DNA from: Clavaria fumosa
Lineage: Eukaryota > Basidiomycota > Agaricomycetes > Agaricales > Clavariaceae
DNA length: 64,000 bases
Assembly (NCBI GenBank): GCA_951802425.1
Contig: OX637804.1
Location: 2,837,044-2,901,043, forward strand
Direction: 5' to 3'
Part shown: one piece after another, positions 48,251-62,069 of the stretch
How the letters are laid out: each line of letters starts with the position of its first letter
Position numbering within the stretch: position 1 is the first letter of the stretch
The notes under the pieces: generated by a model
Told to the model about the DNA's origin: nothing
The model's database searches: none
What the model saw: only the letters and a program-made list of their open reading frames with translations
Made by a program: the position numbers and the translations under genes

Positions 48251-48719
48251 TGAATATAAGAATTCTGATGCTGGGGAACAAACTGATGGTGGTGCTATAA
48301 GAGTGGAGACATTCATAGCTGTCAAGAGGATAGATAACATGTTTGGTTGGTGTCAAGGAACAATCTGACAGTGGTGACAGCAGTGAAGGTATCCCTCATT
48401 GATGGGGCCATGACATATCTACACTGGTCTCTTGGTTTGCTGCTTGTGACTTGGCAATCTCGATGCACATATTGTCATTGGCATAGGCCCTGCATGGCTC
48501 AGTTGCATGCATGCCTGGGGCATGCAGGTCTGCATTGTTGATAAGTGGTGTGTGCACCTCTCCTTTGCTCATCTCATAATATGTGATGTCCTGCTTGTAT
48601 AATAATTCTGTCTCTTCTCAACTCAGTGTTTGTGTACTGTTGCATTCACTAATCCCATAAGGTTTGCAGCTTGGGATCAGGATGGAAGGTGGGCAAACAG
48701 GTACTTGTTTTTTTCTGTG
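48251..48719. other. No gene recognised
   Basis: Unassigned sequence between the RT fragment and foldback element 2. The short frames here have stops and no family features. Confidence 0.4.
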
Positions 48720-50268
48720 CATTGATGTCATAGAACTACTGGCAGTGTTAGTTCAGTTTATATCATTGACCAAGGAAACTCAATCCTCAATCAACAACAT
48801 GCCCATATTGTTGACCAATGATAAGTGCAAGTAGTCAGCCAATGGCATGCACATATTGTCAGTCAACAAAGCAGTGGAAGCAGGGCATACAAGCAAGGTG
48901 AGCATGATAGACAGGGACTTACATTGAGTTGAGTGACTTGCTGACTGTAGACTCTGAAGGTCTGAGATGACTGGGGACAGGGACAGGGAATTTTGTTTCC
49001 ACATTTCATCAGTCTTTCTTGTCTAGGTGGCCATCATTATTATGCCTTCCTGTCTCCACTACCCATGGTGGGCCTTCTTCTTCCATTCTATCAAGCATCC
49101 ATTCAAGCTCTCCTCTATCTGAGGTGCTCCCTGCTGCCCCTCTGGCACTATTAGATAGTCACCCATATACCAGCATACCATTGCCCTTATATTATTGTCT
49201 GCTCTCCTGTCTCTGCCCAAGTGACTTGATTCAGCAAATGTGTCTCCCCCATATGTTGATAGCTGTGGGCCACACACTATGAAACACATGCATTCAAGCT
49301 TTGACACTGACTCAACTCACAACTGAACTGACTTTATAACATGTGGGCATCCATGCTCATCAGTCATTGCTTAATGACAAGCATGAGCACAGCAAACACA
49401 TACATTACTCAAGCAGATATATCATTGACTGATAATATGCACATGCACTTGTCCACCAAACTTGTCCCACTGGTGTCACCCATGCTGCTCACCCCAATTG
49501 CACCATCCACCCTGCTTGTGCTGCCTGCCCACTCACCTCATTGGTGCTACACCACTTGGCTTGCTTCCTGCTTTACTCACCTTGCTTGTGCCACCCATTC
49601 ACCCCACTCAGACTGTCCACCCTCCATCCTACTTATGCCACCTGTGCTGCTCACTCCCAGCATGCCAAAACCTAGGTCCTACATACCTACCAAGATCCAA
49701 TGTGATGCAGGCTTGGACATGTTACAGGTGAGCCATGCTGTGTAAATGGCCAGGACACCCACACCTCTCACAATGTACAAAGTAAGTTGGCTGGATGTGT
49801 ATCTCAATGTGGGTATCCAGGACTCCCATGCTCACATGATGCACAAAGTTGACTGGAGGTGTATGTCAAAGTAGGTGTCATGGATGCCCACATGTTATAA
49901 AGTCAGTTCAGTTGTGAGTTGAGTCAGTGTCAAAGCTTGAATGCATGTGTTTCATAGTGTGTGGCCCACAGCTATCAACATATGGGGGAGACACATTTGC
50001 TGAATCAAGTCACTTGGGCAGAGACAGGAGAGCAGACAATAATATAAGGGCAATGGTATGCTGGTATATGGGTGACTATCTAATAGTGCCAGAGGGGCAG
50101 CAGGGAGCACCTCAGATAGAGGAGAGCTTGAATGGATGCTTGATAGAATGGAAGAAGAAGGCCCACCATGGGTAGTGGAGACAGGAAGGCATAATAATGT
50201 TAGCCACCTAGACAAGAAAGACTGATGAAATGTGGAAACAAAATTGCGTTTCTTAAGGTGGGTTGCTA
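48720..50268. mobile_element. Foldback element 2 with 367 bp arms
   Basis: Arms 48989-49355 and 49879-50245 are inverted repeats of equal length (367 bp) around a 523 bp loop. The whole stretch is related to 41036-43098: both start CATTGATGTCATAGAAC and end GGGTTGCTA. The loop corresponds to the inner half of the right arm of element 1, so element 2 lacks about 500 bp of the left inner arm. The 113 bp satellite starts only 5 bp after the right end. Confidence 0.8.
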
Positions 50269-50273
50269 TTTCA

Positions 50274-53200
50274 GAGGGGTAAGTGATTTATTTTAATGTT
50301 TAGATTTGTTTTTTTGGAGGGTGTTGGTATTTGTTTTTTTGGTAATGATAGATATTTTTGGGTAGTGTATTTTAAAGGTCGGTTGTGAGGGGTAAGTGAT
50401 TTATTTTAATGTTTAGATTTGTTTTTTTGGAGGGTGTTGGTATTTGTTTTTTTGGTAATGATAGATATTTTTGGGTAGTGTATTTTAAAGGTCGGTTGTG
50501 AGGGGTAAGTGATTTATTTTAATGTTTAGATTTGTTTTTTTGGAGGGTGTTGGTATTTGTTTTTTTGGTAATGATAGATATTTTTGGGTAGTGTATTTTA
50601 AAGGTCGGTTGTGAGGGGTAAGTGATTTATTTTAATGTTTAGATTTGTTTTTTTGGAGGGTGTTGGTATTTGTTTTTTTGGTAATGATAGATATTTTTGG
50701 GTAGTGTATTTTAAAGGTCGGTTGTGAGGGGTAAGTGATTTATTTTAATGTTTAGATTTGTTTTTTTGGAGGGTGTTGGTATTTGTTTTTTTGGTAATGA
50801 TAGATATTTTTGGGTAGTGTATTTTAAAGGTCGGTTGTGAGGGGTAAGTGATTTATTTTAATGTTTAGATTTGTTTTTTTGGAGGGTGTTGGTATTTGTT
50901 TTTTTGGTAATGATAGATATTTTTGGGTAGTGTATTTTAAAGGTCGGTTGTGAGGGGTAAGTGATTTATTTTAATGTTTAGATTTGTTTTTTTGGAGGGT
51001 GTTGGTATTTGTTTTTTTGGTAATGATAGATATTTTTGGGTAGTGTATTTTAAAGGTCGGTTGTGAGGGGTAAGTGATTTATTTTAATGTTTAGATTTGT
51101 TTTTTTGGAGGGTGTTGGTATTTGTTTTTTTGGTAATGATAGATATTTTTGGGTAGTGTATTTTAAAGGTCGGTTGTGAGGGGTAAGTGATTTATTTTAA
51201 TGTTTAGATTTGTTTTTTTGGAGGGTGTTGGTATTTGTTTTTTTGGTAATGATAGATATTTTTGGGTAGTGTATTTTAAAGGTCGGTTGTGAGGGGTAAG
51301 TGATTTATTTTAATGTTTAGATTTGTTTTTTTGGAGGGTGTTGGTATTTGTTTTTTTGGTAATGATAGATATTTTTGGGTAGTGTATTTTAAAGGTCGGT
51401 TGTGAGGGGTAAGTGATTTATTTTAATGTTTAGATTTGTTTTTTTGGAGGGTGTTGGTATTTGTTTTTTTGGTAATGATAGATATTTTTGGGTAGTGTAT
51501 TTTAAAGGTCGGTTGTGAGGGGTAAGTGATTTATTTTAATGTTTAGATTTGTTTTTTTGGAGGGTGTTGGTATTTGTTTTTTTGGTAATGATAGATATTT
51601 TTGGGTAGTGTATTTTAAAGGTCGGTTGTGAGGGGTAAGTGATTTATTTTAATGTTTAGATTTGTTTTTTTGGAGGGTGTTGGTATTTGTTTTTTTGGTA
51701 ATGATAGATATTTTTGGGTAGTGTATTTTAAAGGTCGGTTGTGAGGGGTAAGTGATTTATTTTAATGTTTAGATTTGTTTTTTTGGAGGGTGTTGGTATT
51801 TGTTTTTTTGGTAATGATAGATATTTTTGGGTAGTGTATTTTAAAGGTCGGTTGTGAGGGGTAAGTGATTTATTTTAATGTTTAGATTTGTTTTTTTGGA
51901 GGGTGTTGGTATTTGTTTTTTTGGTAATGATAGATATTTTTGGGTAGTGTATTTTAAAGGTCGGTTGTGAGGGGTAAGTGATTTATTTTAATGTTTAGAT
52001 TTGTTTTTTTGGAGGGTGTTGGTATTTGTTTTTTTGGTAATGATAGATATTTTTGGGTAGTGTATTTTAAAGGTCGGTTGTGAGGGGTAAGTGATTTATT
52101 TTAATGTTTAGATTTGTTTTTTTGGAGGGTGTTGGTATTTGTTTTTTTGGTAATGATAGATATTTTTGGGTAGTGTATTTTAAAGGTCGGTTGTGAGGGG
52201 TAAGTGATTTATTTTAATGTTTAGATTTGTTTTTTTGGAGGGTGTTGGTATTTGTTTTTTTGGTAATGATAGATATTTTTGGGTAGTGTATTTTAAAGGT
52301 CGGTTGTGAGGGGTAAGTGATTTATTTTAATGTTTAGATTTGTTTTTTTGGAGGGTGTTGGTATTTGTTTTTTTGGTAATGATAGATATTTTTGGGTAGT
52401 GTATTTTAAAGGTCGGTTGTGAGGGGTAAGTGATTTATTTTAATGTTTAGATTTGTTTTTTTGGAGGGTGTTGGTATTTGTTTTTTTGGTAATGATAGAT
52501 ATTTTTGGGTAGTGTATTTTAAAGGTCGGTTGTGAGGGGTAAGTGATTTATTTTAATGTTTAGATTTGTTTTTTTGGAGGGTGTTGGTATTTGTTTTTTT
52601 GGTAATGATAGATATTTTTGGGTAGTGTATTTTAAAGGTCGGTTGTGAGGGGTAAGTGATTTATTTTAATGTTTAGATTTGTTTTTTTGGAGGGTGTTGG
52701 TATTTGTTTTTTTGGTAATGATAGATATTTTTGGGTAGTGTATTTTAAAGGTCGGTTGTGAGGGGTAAGTGATTTATTTTAATGTTTAGATTTGTTTTTT
52801 TGGAGGGTGTTGGTATTTGTTTTTTTGGTAATGATAGATATTTTTGGGTAGTGTATTTTAAAGGTCGGTTGTGAGGGGTAAGTGATTTATTTTAATGTTT
52901 AGATTTGTTTTTTTGGAGGGTGTTGGTATTTGTTTTTTTGGTAATGATAGATATTTTTGGGTAGTGTATTTTAAAGGTCGGTTGTGAGGGGTAAGTGATT
53001 TATTTTAATGTTTAGATTTGTTTTTTTGGAGGGTGTTGGTATTTGTTTTTTTGGTAATGATAGATATTTTTGGGTAGTGTATTTTAAAGGTCGGTTGTGA
53101 GGGGTAAGTGATTTATTTTAATGTTTAGATTTGTTTTTTTGGAGGGTGTTGGTATTTGTTTTTTTGGTAATGATAGATATTTTTGGGTAGTGTATTTTAA

Positions 53201-56200
53201 AGGTCGGTTGTGAGGGGTAAGTGATTTATTTTAATGTTTAGATTTGTTTTTTTGGAGGGTGTTGGTATTTGTTTTTTTGGTAATGATAGATATTTTTGGG
53301 TAGTGTATTTTAAAGGTCGGTTGTGAGGGGTAAGTGATTTATTTTAATGTTTAGATTTGTTTTTTTGGAGGGTGTTGGTATTTGTTTTTTTGGTAATGAT
53401 AGATATTTTTGGGTAGTGTATTTTAAAGGTCGGTTGTGAGGGGTAAGTGATTTATTTTAATGTTTAGATTTGTTTTTTTGGAGGGTGTTGGTATTTGTTT
53501 TTTTGGTAATGATAGATATTTTTGGGTAGTGTATTTTAAAGGTCGGTTGTGAGGGGTAAGTGATTTATTTTAATGTTTAGATTTGTTTTTTTGGAGGGTG
53601 TTGGTATTTGTTTTTTTGGTAATGATAGATATTTTTGGGTAGTGTATTTTAAAGGTCGGTTGTGAGGGGTAAGTGATTTATTTTAATGTTTAGATTTGTT
53701 TTTTTGGAGGGTGTTGGTATTTGTTTTTTTGGTAATGATAGATATTTTTGGGTAGTGTATTTTAAAGGTCGGTTGTGAGGGGTAAGTGATTTATTTTAAT
53801 GTTTAGATTTGTTTTTTTGGAGGGTGTTGGTATTTGTTTTTTTGGTAATGATAGATATTTTTGGGTAGTGTATTTTAAAGGTCGGTTGTGAGGGGTAAGT
53901 GATTTATTTTAATGTTTAGATTTGTTTTTTTGGAGGGTGTTGGTATTTGTTTTTTTGGTAATGATAGATATTTTTGGGTAGTGTATTTTAAAGGTCGGTT
54001 GTGAGGGGTAAGTGATTTATTTTAATGTTTAGATTTGTTTTTTTGGAGGGTGTTGGTATTTGTTTTTTTGGTAATGATAGATATTTTTGGGTAGTGTATT
54101 TTAAAGGTCGGTTGTGAGGGGTAAGTGATTTATTTTAATGTTTAGATTTGTTTTTTTGGAGGGTGTTGGTATTTGTTTTTTTGGTAATGATAGATATTTT
54201 TGGGTAGTGTATTTTAAAGGTCGGTTGTGAGGGGTAAGTGATTTATTTTAATGTTTAGATTTGTTTTTTTGGAGGGTGTTGGTATTTGTTTTTTTGGTAA
54301 TGATAGATATTTTTGGGTAGTGTATTTTAAAGGTCGGTTGTGAGGGGTAAGTGATTTATTTTAATGTTTAGATTTGTTTTTTTGGAGGGTGTTGGTATTT
54401 GTTTTTTTGGTAATGATAGATATTTTTGGGTAGTGTATTTTAAAGGTCGGTTGTGAGGGGTAAGTGATTTATTTTAATGTTTAGATTTGTTTTTTTGGAG
54501 GGTGTTGGTATTTGTTTTTTTGGTAATGATAGATATTTTTGGGTAGTGTATTTTAAAGGTCGGTTGTGAGGGGTAAGTGATTTATTTTAATGTTTAGATT
54601 TGTTTTTTTGGAGGGTGTTGGTATTTGTTTTTTTGGTAATGATAGATATTTTTGGGTAGTGTATTTTAAAGGTCGGTTGTGAGGGGTAAGTGATTTATTT
54701 TAATGTTTAGATTTGTTTTTTTGGAGGGTGTTGGTATTTGTTTTTTTGGTAATGATAGATATTTTTGGGTAGTGTATTTTAAAGGTCGGTTGTGAGGGGT
54801 AAGTGATTTATTTTAATGTTTAGATTTGTTTTTTTGGAGGGTGTTGGTATTTGTTTTTTTGGTAATGATAGATATTTTTGGGTAGTGTATTTTAAAGGTC
54901 GGTTGTGAGGGGTAAGTGATTTATTTTAATGTTTAGATTTGTTTTTTTGGAGGGTGTTGGTATTTGTTTTTTTGGTAATGATAGATATTTTTGGGTAGTG
55001 TATTTTAAAGGTCGGTTGTGAGGGGTAAGTGATTTATTTTAATGTTTAGATTTGTTTTTTTGGAGGGTGTTGGTATTTGTTTTTTTGGTAATGATAGATA
55101 TTTTTGGGTAGTGTATTTTAAAGGTCGGTTGTGAGGGGTAAGTGATTTATTTTAATGTTTAGATTTGTTTTTTTGGAGGGTGTTGGTATTTGTTTTTTTG
55201 GTAATGATAGATATTTTTGGGTAGTGTATTTTAAAGGTCGGTTGTGAGGGGTAAGTGATTTATTTTAATGTTTAGATTTGTTTTTTTGGAGGGTGTTGGT
55301 ATTTGTTTTTTTGGTAATGATAGATATTTTTGGGTAGTGTATTTTAAAGGTCGGTTGTGAGGGGTAAGTGATTTATTTTAATGTTTAGATTTGTTTTTTT
55401 GGAGGGTGTTGGTATTTGTTTTTTTGGTAATGATAGATATTTTTGGGTAGTGTATTTTAAAGGTCGGTTGTGAGGGGTAAGTGATTTATTTTAATGTTTA
55501 GATTTGTTTTTTTGGAGGGTGTTGGTATTTGTTTTTTTGGTAATGATAGATATTTTTGGGTAGTGTATTTTAAAGGTCGGTTGTGAGGGGTAAGTGATTT
55601 ATTTTAATGTTTAGATTTGTTTTTTTGGAGGGTGTTGGTATTTGTTTTTTTGGTAATGATAGATATTTTTGGGTAGTGTATTTTAAAGGTCGGTTGTGAG
55701 GGGTAAGTGATTTATTTTAATGTTTAGATTTGTTTTTTTGGAGGGTGTTGGTATTTGTTTTTTTGGTAATGATAGATATTTTTGGGTAGTGTATTTTAAA
55801 GGTCGGTTGTGAGGGGTAAGTGATTTATTTTAATGTTTAGATTTGTTTTTTTGGAGGGTGTTGGTATTTGTTTTTTTGGTAATGATAGATATTTTTGGGT
55901 AGTGTATTTTAAAGGTCGGTTGTGAGGGGTAAGTGATTTATTTTAATGTTTAGATTTGTTTTTTTGGAGGGTGTTGGTATTTGTTTTTTTGGTAATGATA
56001 GATATTTTTGGGTAGTGTATTTTAAAGGTCGGTTGTGAGGGGTAAGTGATTTATTTTAATGTTTAGATTTGTTTTTTTGGAGGGTGTTGGTATTTGTTTT
56101 TTTGGTAATGATAGATATTTTTGGGTAGTGTATTTTAAAGGTCGGTTGTGAGGGGTAAGTGATTTATTTTAATGTTTAGATTTGTTTTTTTGGAGGGTGT

Positions 56201-59200
56201 TGGTATTTGTTTTTTTGGTAATGATAGATATTTTTGGGTAGTGTATTTTAAAGGTCGGTTGTGAGGGGTAAGTGATTTATTTTAATGTTTAGATTTGTTT
56301 TTTTGGAGGGTGTTGGTATTTGTTTTTTTGGTAATGATAGATATTTTTGGGTAGTGTATTTTAAAGGTCGGTTGTGAGGGGTAAGTGATTTATTTTAATG
56401 TTTAGATTTGTTTTTTTGGAGGGTGTTGGTATTTGTTTTTTTGGTAATGATAGATATTTTTGGGTAGTGTATTTTAAAGGTCGGTTGTGAGGGGTAAGTG
56501 ATTTATTTTAATGTTTAGATTTGTTTTTTTGGAGGGTGTTGGTATTTGTTTTTTTGGTAATGATAGATATTTTTGGGTAGTGTATTTTAAAGGTCGGTTG
56601 TGAGGGGTAAGTGATTTATTTTAATGTTTAGATTTGTTTTTTTGGAGGGTGTTGGTATTTGTTTTTTTGGTAATGATAGATATTTTTGGGTAGTGTATTT
56701 TAAAGGTCGGTTGTGAGGGGTAAGTGATTTATTTTAATGTTTAGATTTGTTTTTTTGGAGGGTGTTGGTATTTGTTTTTTTGGTAATGATAGATATTTTT
56801 GGGTAGTGTATTTTAAAGGTCGGTTGTGAGGGGTAAGTGATTTATTTTAATGTTTAGATTTGTTTTTTTGGAGGGTGTTGGTATTTGTTTTTTTGGTAAT
56901 GATAGATATTTTTGGGTAGTGTATTTTAAAGGTCGGTTGTGAGGGGTAAGTGATTTATTTTAATGTTTAGATTTGTTTTTTTGGAGGGTGTTGGTATTTG
57001 TTTTTTTGGTAATGATAGATATTTTTGGGTAGTGTATTTTAAAGGTCGGTTGTGAGGGGTAAGTGATTTATTTTAATGTTTAGATTTGTTTTTTTGGAGG
57101 GTGTTGGTATTTGTTTTTTTGGTAATGATAGATATTTTTGGGTAGTGTATTTTAAAGGTCGGTTGTGAGGGGTAAGTGATTTATTTTAATGTTTAGATTT
57201 GTTTTTTTGGAGGGTGTTGGTATTTGTTTTTTTGGTAATGATAGATATTTTTGGGTAGTGTATTTTAAAGGTCGGTTGTGAGGGGTAAGTGATTTATTTT
57301 AATGTTTAGATTTGTTTTTTTGGAGGGTGTTGGTATTTGTTTTTTTGGTAATGATAGATATTTTTGGGTAGTGTATTTTAAAGGTCGGTTGTGAGGGGTA
57401 AGTGATTTATTTTAATGTTTAGATTTGTTTTTTTGGAGGGTGTTGGTATTTGTTTTTTTGGTAATGATAGATATTTTTGGGTAGTGTATTTTAAAGGTCG
57501 GTTGTGAGGGGTAAGTGATTTATTTTAATGTTTAGATTTGTTTTTTTGGAGGGTGTTGGTATTTGTTTTTTTGGTAATGATAGATATTTTTGGGTAGTGT
57601 ATTTTAAAGGTCGGTTGTGAGGGGTAAGTGATTTATTTTAATGTTTAGATTTGTTTTTTTGGAGGGTGTTGGTATTTGTTTTTTTGGTAATGATAGATAT
57701 TTTTGGGTAGTGTATTTTAAAGGTCGGTTGTGAGGGGTAAGTGATTTATTTTAATGTTTAGATTTGTTTTTTTGGAGGGTGTTGGTATTTGTTTTTTTGG
57801 TAATGATAGATATTTTTGGGTAGTGTATTTTAAAGGTCGGTTGTGAGGGGTAAGTGATTTATTTTAATGTTTAGATTTGTTTTTTTGGAGGGTGTTGGTA
57901 TTTGTTTTTTTGGTAATGATAGATATTTTTGGGTAGTGTATTTTAAAGGTCGGTTGTGAGGGGTAAGTGATTTATTTTAATGTTTAGATTTGTTTTTTTG
58001 GAGGGTGTTGGTATTTGTTTTTTTGGTAATGATAGATATTTTTGGGTAGTGTATTTTAAAGGTCGGTTGTGAGGGGTAAGTGATTTATTTTAATGTTTAG
58101 ATTTGTTTTTTTGGAGGGTGTTGGTATTTGTTTTTTTGGTAATGATAGATATTTTTGGGTAGTGTATTTTAAAGGTCGGTTGTGAGGGGTAAGTGATTTA
58201 TTTTAATGTTTAGATTTGTTTTTTTGGAGGGTGTTGGTATTTGTTTTTTTGGTAATGATAGATATTTTTGGGTAGTGTATTTTAAAGGTCGGTTGTGAGG
58301 GGTAAGTGATTTATTTTAATGTTTAGATTTGTTTTTTTGGAGGGTGTTGGTATTTGTTTTTTTGGTAATGATAGATATTTTTGGGTAGTGTATTTTAAAG
58401 GTCGGTTGTGAGGGGTAAGTGATTTATTTTAATGTTTAGATTTGTTTTTTTGGAGGGTGTTGGTATTTGTTTTTTTCGGTAATGATAGATATTTTTGGGT
58501 AGTGTATTTTAAAGGTCGGTTGTGAGGGGTAAGTGATTTATTTTAATGTTTAGATTTGTTTTTTTGGAGGGTGTTGGTATTGTTTTTTTGGTAATGATAG
58601 ATATTTTTGGGTAGTGTATTTTAAAGGTCGGTTGTGAGGGGTAAGTGATTTATTTTAATGTTTAGATTTGTTTTTTTTGGAGGGTGTTGGTATTTGTTTT
58701 TTTGGTAATGATAGATATTTTTGGGTAGTGTATTTTAAGGTCGGTTGTGAGGGGTAAGTGATTTATTTTAATGTTTAGATTTGTTTTTTTGGAGGGTGTT
58801 GGTATTTGTTTTTTTGGTAATGATAGATATTTTTGGGTAGTGTATTTTAAAGGTCGGTTGTGAGGGGTAAGTGATTTATTTTAATGTTTAGATTTGTTTT
58901 TTTGGAGGGTGTTGGTATTTGTTTTTTTGGTAATGATAGATATTTTTGGGTAGTGTATTTTAAAGGTCGGTTGTGAGGGGTAAGTGATTTATTTTAATGT
59001 TTAGATTTGTTTTTTTGGAGGGTGTTGGTATTTGTTTTTTTGGTAATGATAGATATTTTTGGGTAGTGTATTTTAAAGGTCGGTTGTGAGGGGTAAGTGA
59101 TTTATTTTAATGTTTAGATTTGTTTTTTTGGAGGGTGTTGGTATTTGTTTTTTTGGTAATGATAGATATTTTTGGGTAGTGTATTTTAAAGGTCGGTTGT

Positions 59201-62069
59201 GAGGGGTAAGTGATTTATTTTAATGTTTAGATTTGTTTTTTTGGAGGGTGTTGGTATTTGTTTTTTTGGTAATGATAGATATTTTTGGGTAGTGTATTTT
59301 AAAGGTCGGTTGTGAGGGGTAAGTGATTTATTTTAATGTTTAGATTTGTTTTTTTGGAGGGTGTTGGTATTTGTTTTTTTGGTAATGATAGATATTTTTG
59401 GGTAGTGTATTTTAAAGGTCGGTTGTGAGGGGTAAGTGATTTATTTTAATGTTTAGATTTGTTTTTTTGGAGGGTGTTGGTATTTGTTTTTTTGGTAATG
59501 ATAGATATTTTTGGGTAGTGTATTTTAAAGGTCGGTTGTGAGGGGTAAGTGATTTATTTTAATGTTTAGATTTGTTTTTTTTGGAGGGTGTTGGTATTTG
59601 TTTTTTTGGTAATGATAGATATTTTTGGGTAGTGTATTTTAAAGGTCGGTTGTGAGGGGTAAGTGATTTATTTTAATGTTTAGATTTGTTTTTTTGGAGG
59701 GTGTTGGTATTTGTTTTTTTGGTAATGATAGATATTTTTGGGTAGTGTATTTTAAAGGTCGGTTGTGAGGGGTAAGTGATTTATTTTAATGTTTAGATTT
59801 GTTTTTGGAGGGTTTGGTATTTGTTTTTTTGGTAATGATAGATATTTTTGGGTAGTGTATTTTAAAGGTCGGTTGTGAGGGGTAAGTGATTTATTTTAAT
59901 GTTTAGATTTGTTTTTTTGGAGGGTGTTGGTATTTGTTTTTTTGGTAATGATAGATATTTTTGGGTAGTGTATTTTAAAGGTCGGTTGTGAGGGGTAAGT
60001 GATTTATTTTAATGTTTAGATTTGTTTTTTTGGAGGGTGTTGGTATTTGTTTTTTTGGTAATGATAGATATTTTTGGGTAGTGTATTTTAAAGGTCGGTT
60101 GTGAGGGGTAAGTGATTTATTTTAATGTTTAGATTTGTTTTTTTGGAGGGTGTTGGTATTTGTTTTTTTGGTAATGATAGATATTTTTGGGTAGTGTATT
60201 TTAAAGGTCGGTTGTGAGGGGTAAGTGATTTATTTTAATGTTTAGATTTGTTTTTTTGGAGGGTGTTGGTATTTGTTTTTTTGGTAATGATAGATATTTT
60301 TGGGTAGTGTATTTTAAAGGTCGGTTGTGAGGGGTAAGTGATTTATTTTAATGTTTAGATTTGTTTTTTTGGAGGGTGTTGGTATTTGTTTTTTTGGTAA
60401 TGATAGATATTTTTGGGTAGTGTATTTTAAAGGTCGGTTGTGAGGGGTAAGTGATTTATTTAATGTTTAGATTTGTTTTTTTGGAGGGTGTTGGTATTTG
60501 TTTTTTTGGTAATGATAGATATTTTTGGGTAGTGTATTTTAAAGGTCGGTTGTGAGGGGTAAGTGATTTATTTTAATGTTTAGATTTGTTTTTTTTGGAG
60601 GGTGTTGGTATTTGTTTTTTTGGTAATGATAGATATTTTTGGGTAGTGTATTTTAAAGGTCGGTTGTGAGGGGTAAGTGATTTATTTTAATGTTTAGATT
60701 TGTTTTTTTGGAGGGTGTTGGTATTTGTTTTTTTGGTAATGATAGATATTTTTGGGTAGTGTATTTTAAAGGTCGGTTGTGAGGGGTAAGTGATTTATTT
60801 TAATGTTTAGATTTGTTTTTTTGGAGGGTGTTGGTATTTGTTTTTTTGGTAATGATAGATATTTTTGGGTAGTGTATTTTAAAGGTCGGTTGTGAGGGGT
60901 AAGTGATTTATTTTAATGTTTAGATTTGTTTTTTTTGGAGGGTGTTGGTATTTGTTTTTTTGGTAATGATAGATATTTTTGGGTAGTGTATTTTAAAGGT
61001 CGGTTGTGAGGGGGTAAGTGATTTATTTTAATGTTTAGATTTGTTTTTTTGGAGGGTGTTGGTATTTGTTTTTTTGGTAATGATAGATATTTTTGGGTAG
61101 TGTATTTTAAAGGTCGGTTGTGAGGGGTAAGTGATTTATTTTAATGTTTAGATTTGTTTTTTTTGGAGGGTGTTGGTATTTGTTTTTTTGGTAATGATAG
61201 ATATTTTTGGGTAGTGTATTTTAAAGGTCGGTTGTGAGGGGTAAGTGATTTATTTTAATGTTTAGATTTGTTTTTTTTGGAGGGTGTTGGTATTTGTTTT
61301 TTTGGTAATGATAGATATTTTTGGGTAGTGTATTTTAAAGGTCGGTTGTGAGGGGTAAGTGATTTATTTTAATGTTTAGATTTGTTTTTTTTGGAGGGTG
61401 TTGGTATTTGTTTTTTTGGTAATGATAGATATTTTTGGGTAGTGTATTTTAAAGGTCGGTTGTGAGGGGTAAGTGATTTATTTTAATGTTTAGATTTGTT
61501 TTTTTGGAGGGTGTTGGTATTTGTTTTTTTGGTAATGATAGATATTTTTGGGTAGTGTATTTTAAGGTCGGTTGTGAGGGGTAAGTGATTTATTTTAATG
61601 TTTAGATTTGTTTTTTTGGAGGGTGTTGGTATTTGTTTTTTTGGTAATGATAGATATTTTTGGGTAGTGTATTTTAAAGGTCGGTTGTGAGGGGTAAGTG
61701 ATTTATTTAATGTTTAGATTTGTTTTTTTGGAGGGTGTTGGTATTTGTTTTTTTGGTAATGATAGATATTTTTGGGTAGTGTATTTTAAAGGTCGGTTGT
61801 GAGGGGTAAGTGATTTTATTTTAATGTTTAGATTTGTTTTTTTGGAGGGTGTTGTATTTGTTTTTTGGTAATGATAGATATTTTTGGGTAGTGTATTTTA
61901 AAGGTCGGTTGTGAGGGTAAGTGATTTATTTTAATGTTTAGATTTGTTTTTTTGGAGGGTGTTGGTATTTGTTTTTTTTGGTAATGATAGATATTTTTGG
62001 GTAGTGTATTTTAAAGGTCGGTTGTGAGGGGTAAGTGATTTATTTTAATGTTAGATTTGTTTTTGGAGG
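50274..62069. repeat. 113 bp subtelomeric satellite, about 104 copies
   Basis: The unit GAGGGGTAAGTGATTTATT .. AAAGGTCGGTTGT recurs every 113 bp. The first ~8.2 kb appear identical from copy to copy. From about 58,475 on, copies show single-base insertions and losses, mostly in T runs, more often towards the right. By my count the plus strand of a unit has 33 G and one C. The array begins 5 bp after foldback element 2 and ends inside a unit, at GGAGG, where the telomere-like repeats take over. No gene is present. Confidence 0.97.

Noticed and set aside
50274..62069. CRISPR-like array
   Set aside because: The repeats are directly adjacent with no unique spacers, and all other evidence is eukaryotic.
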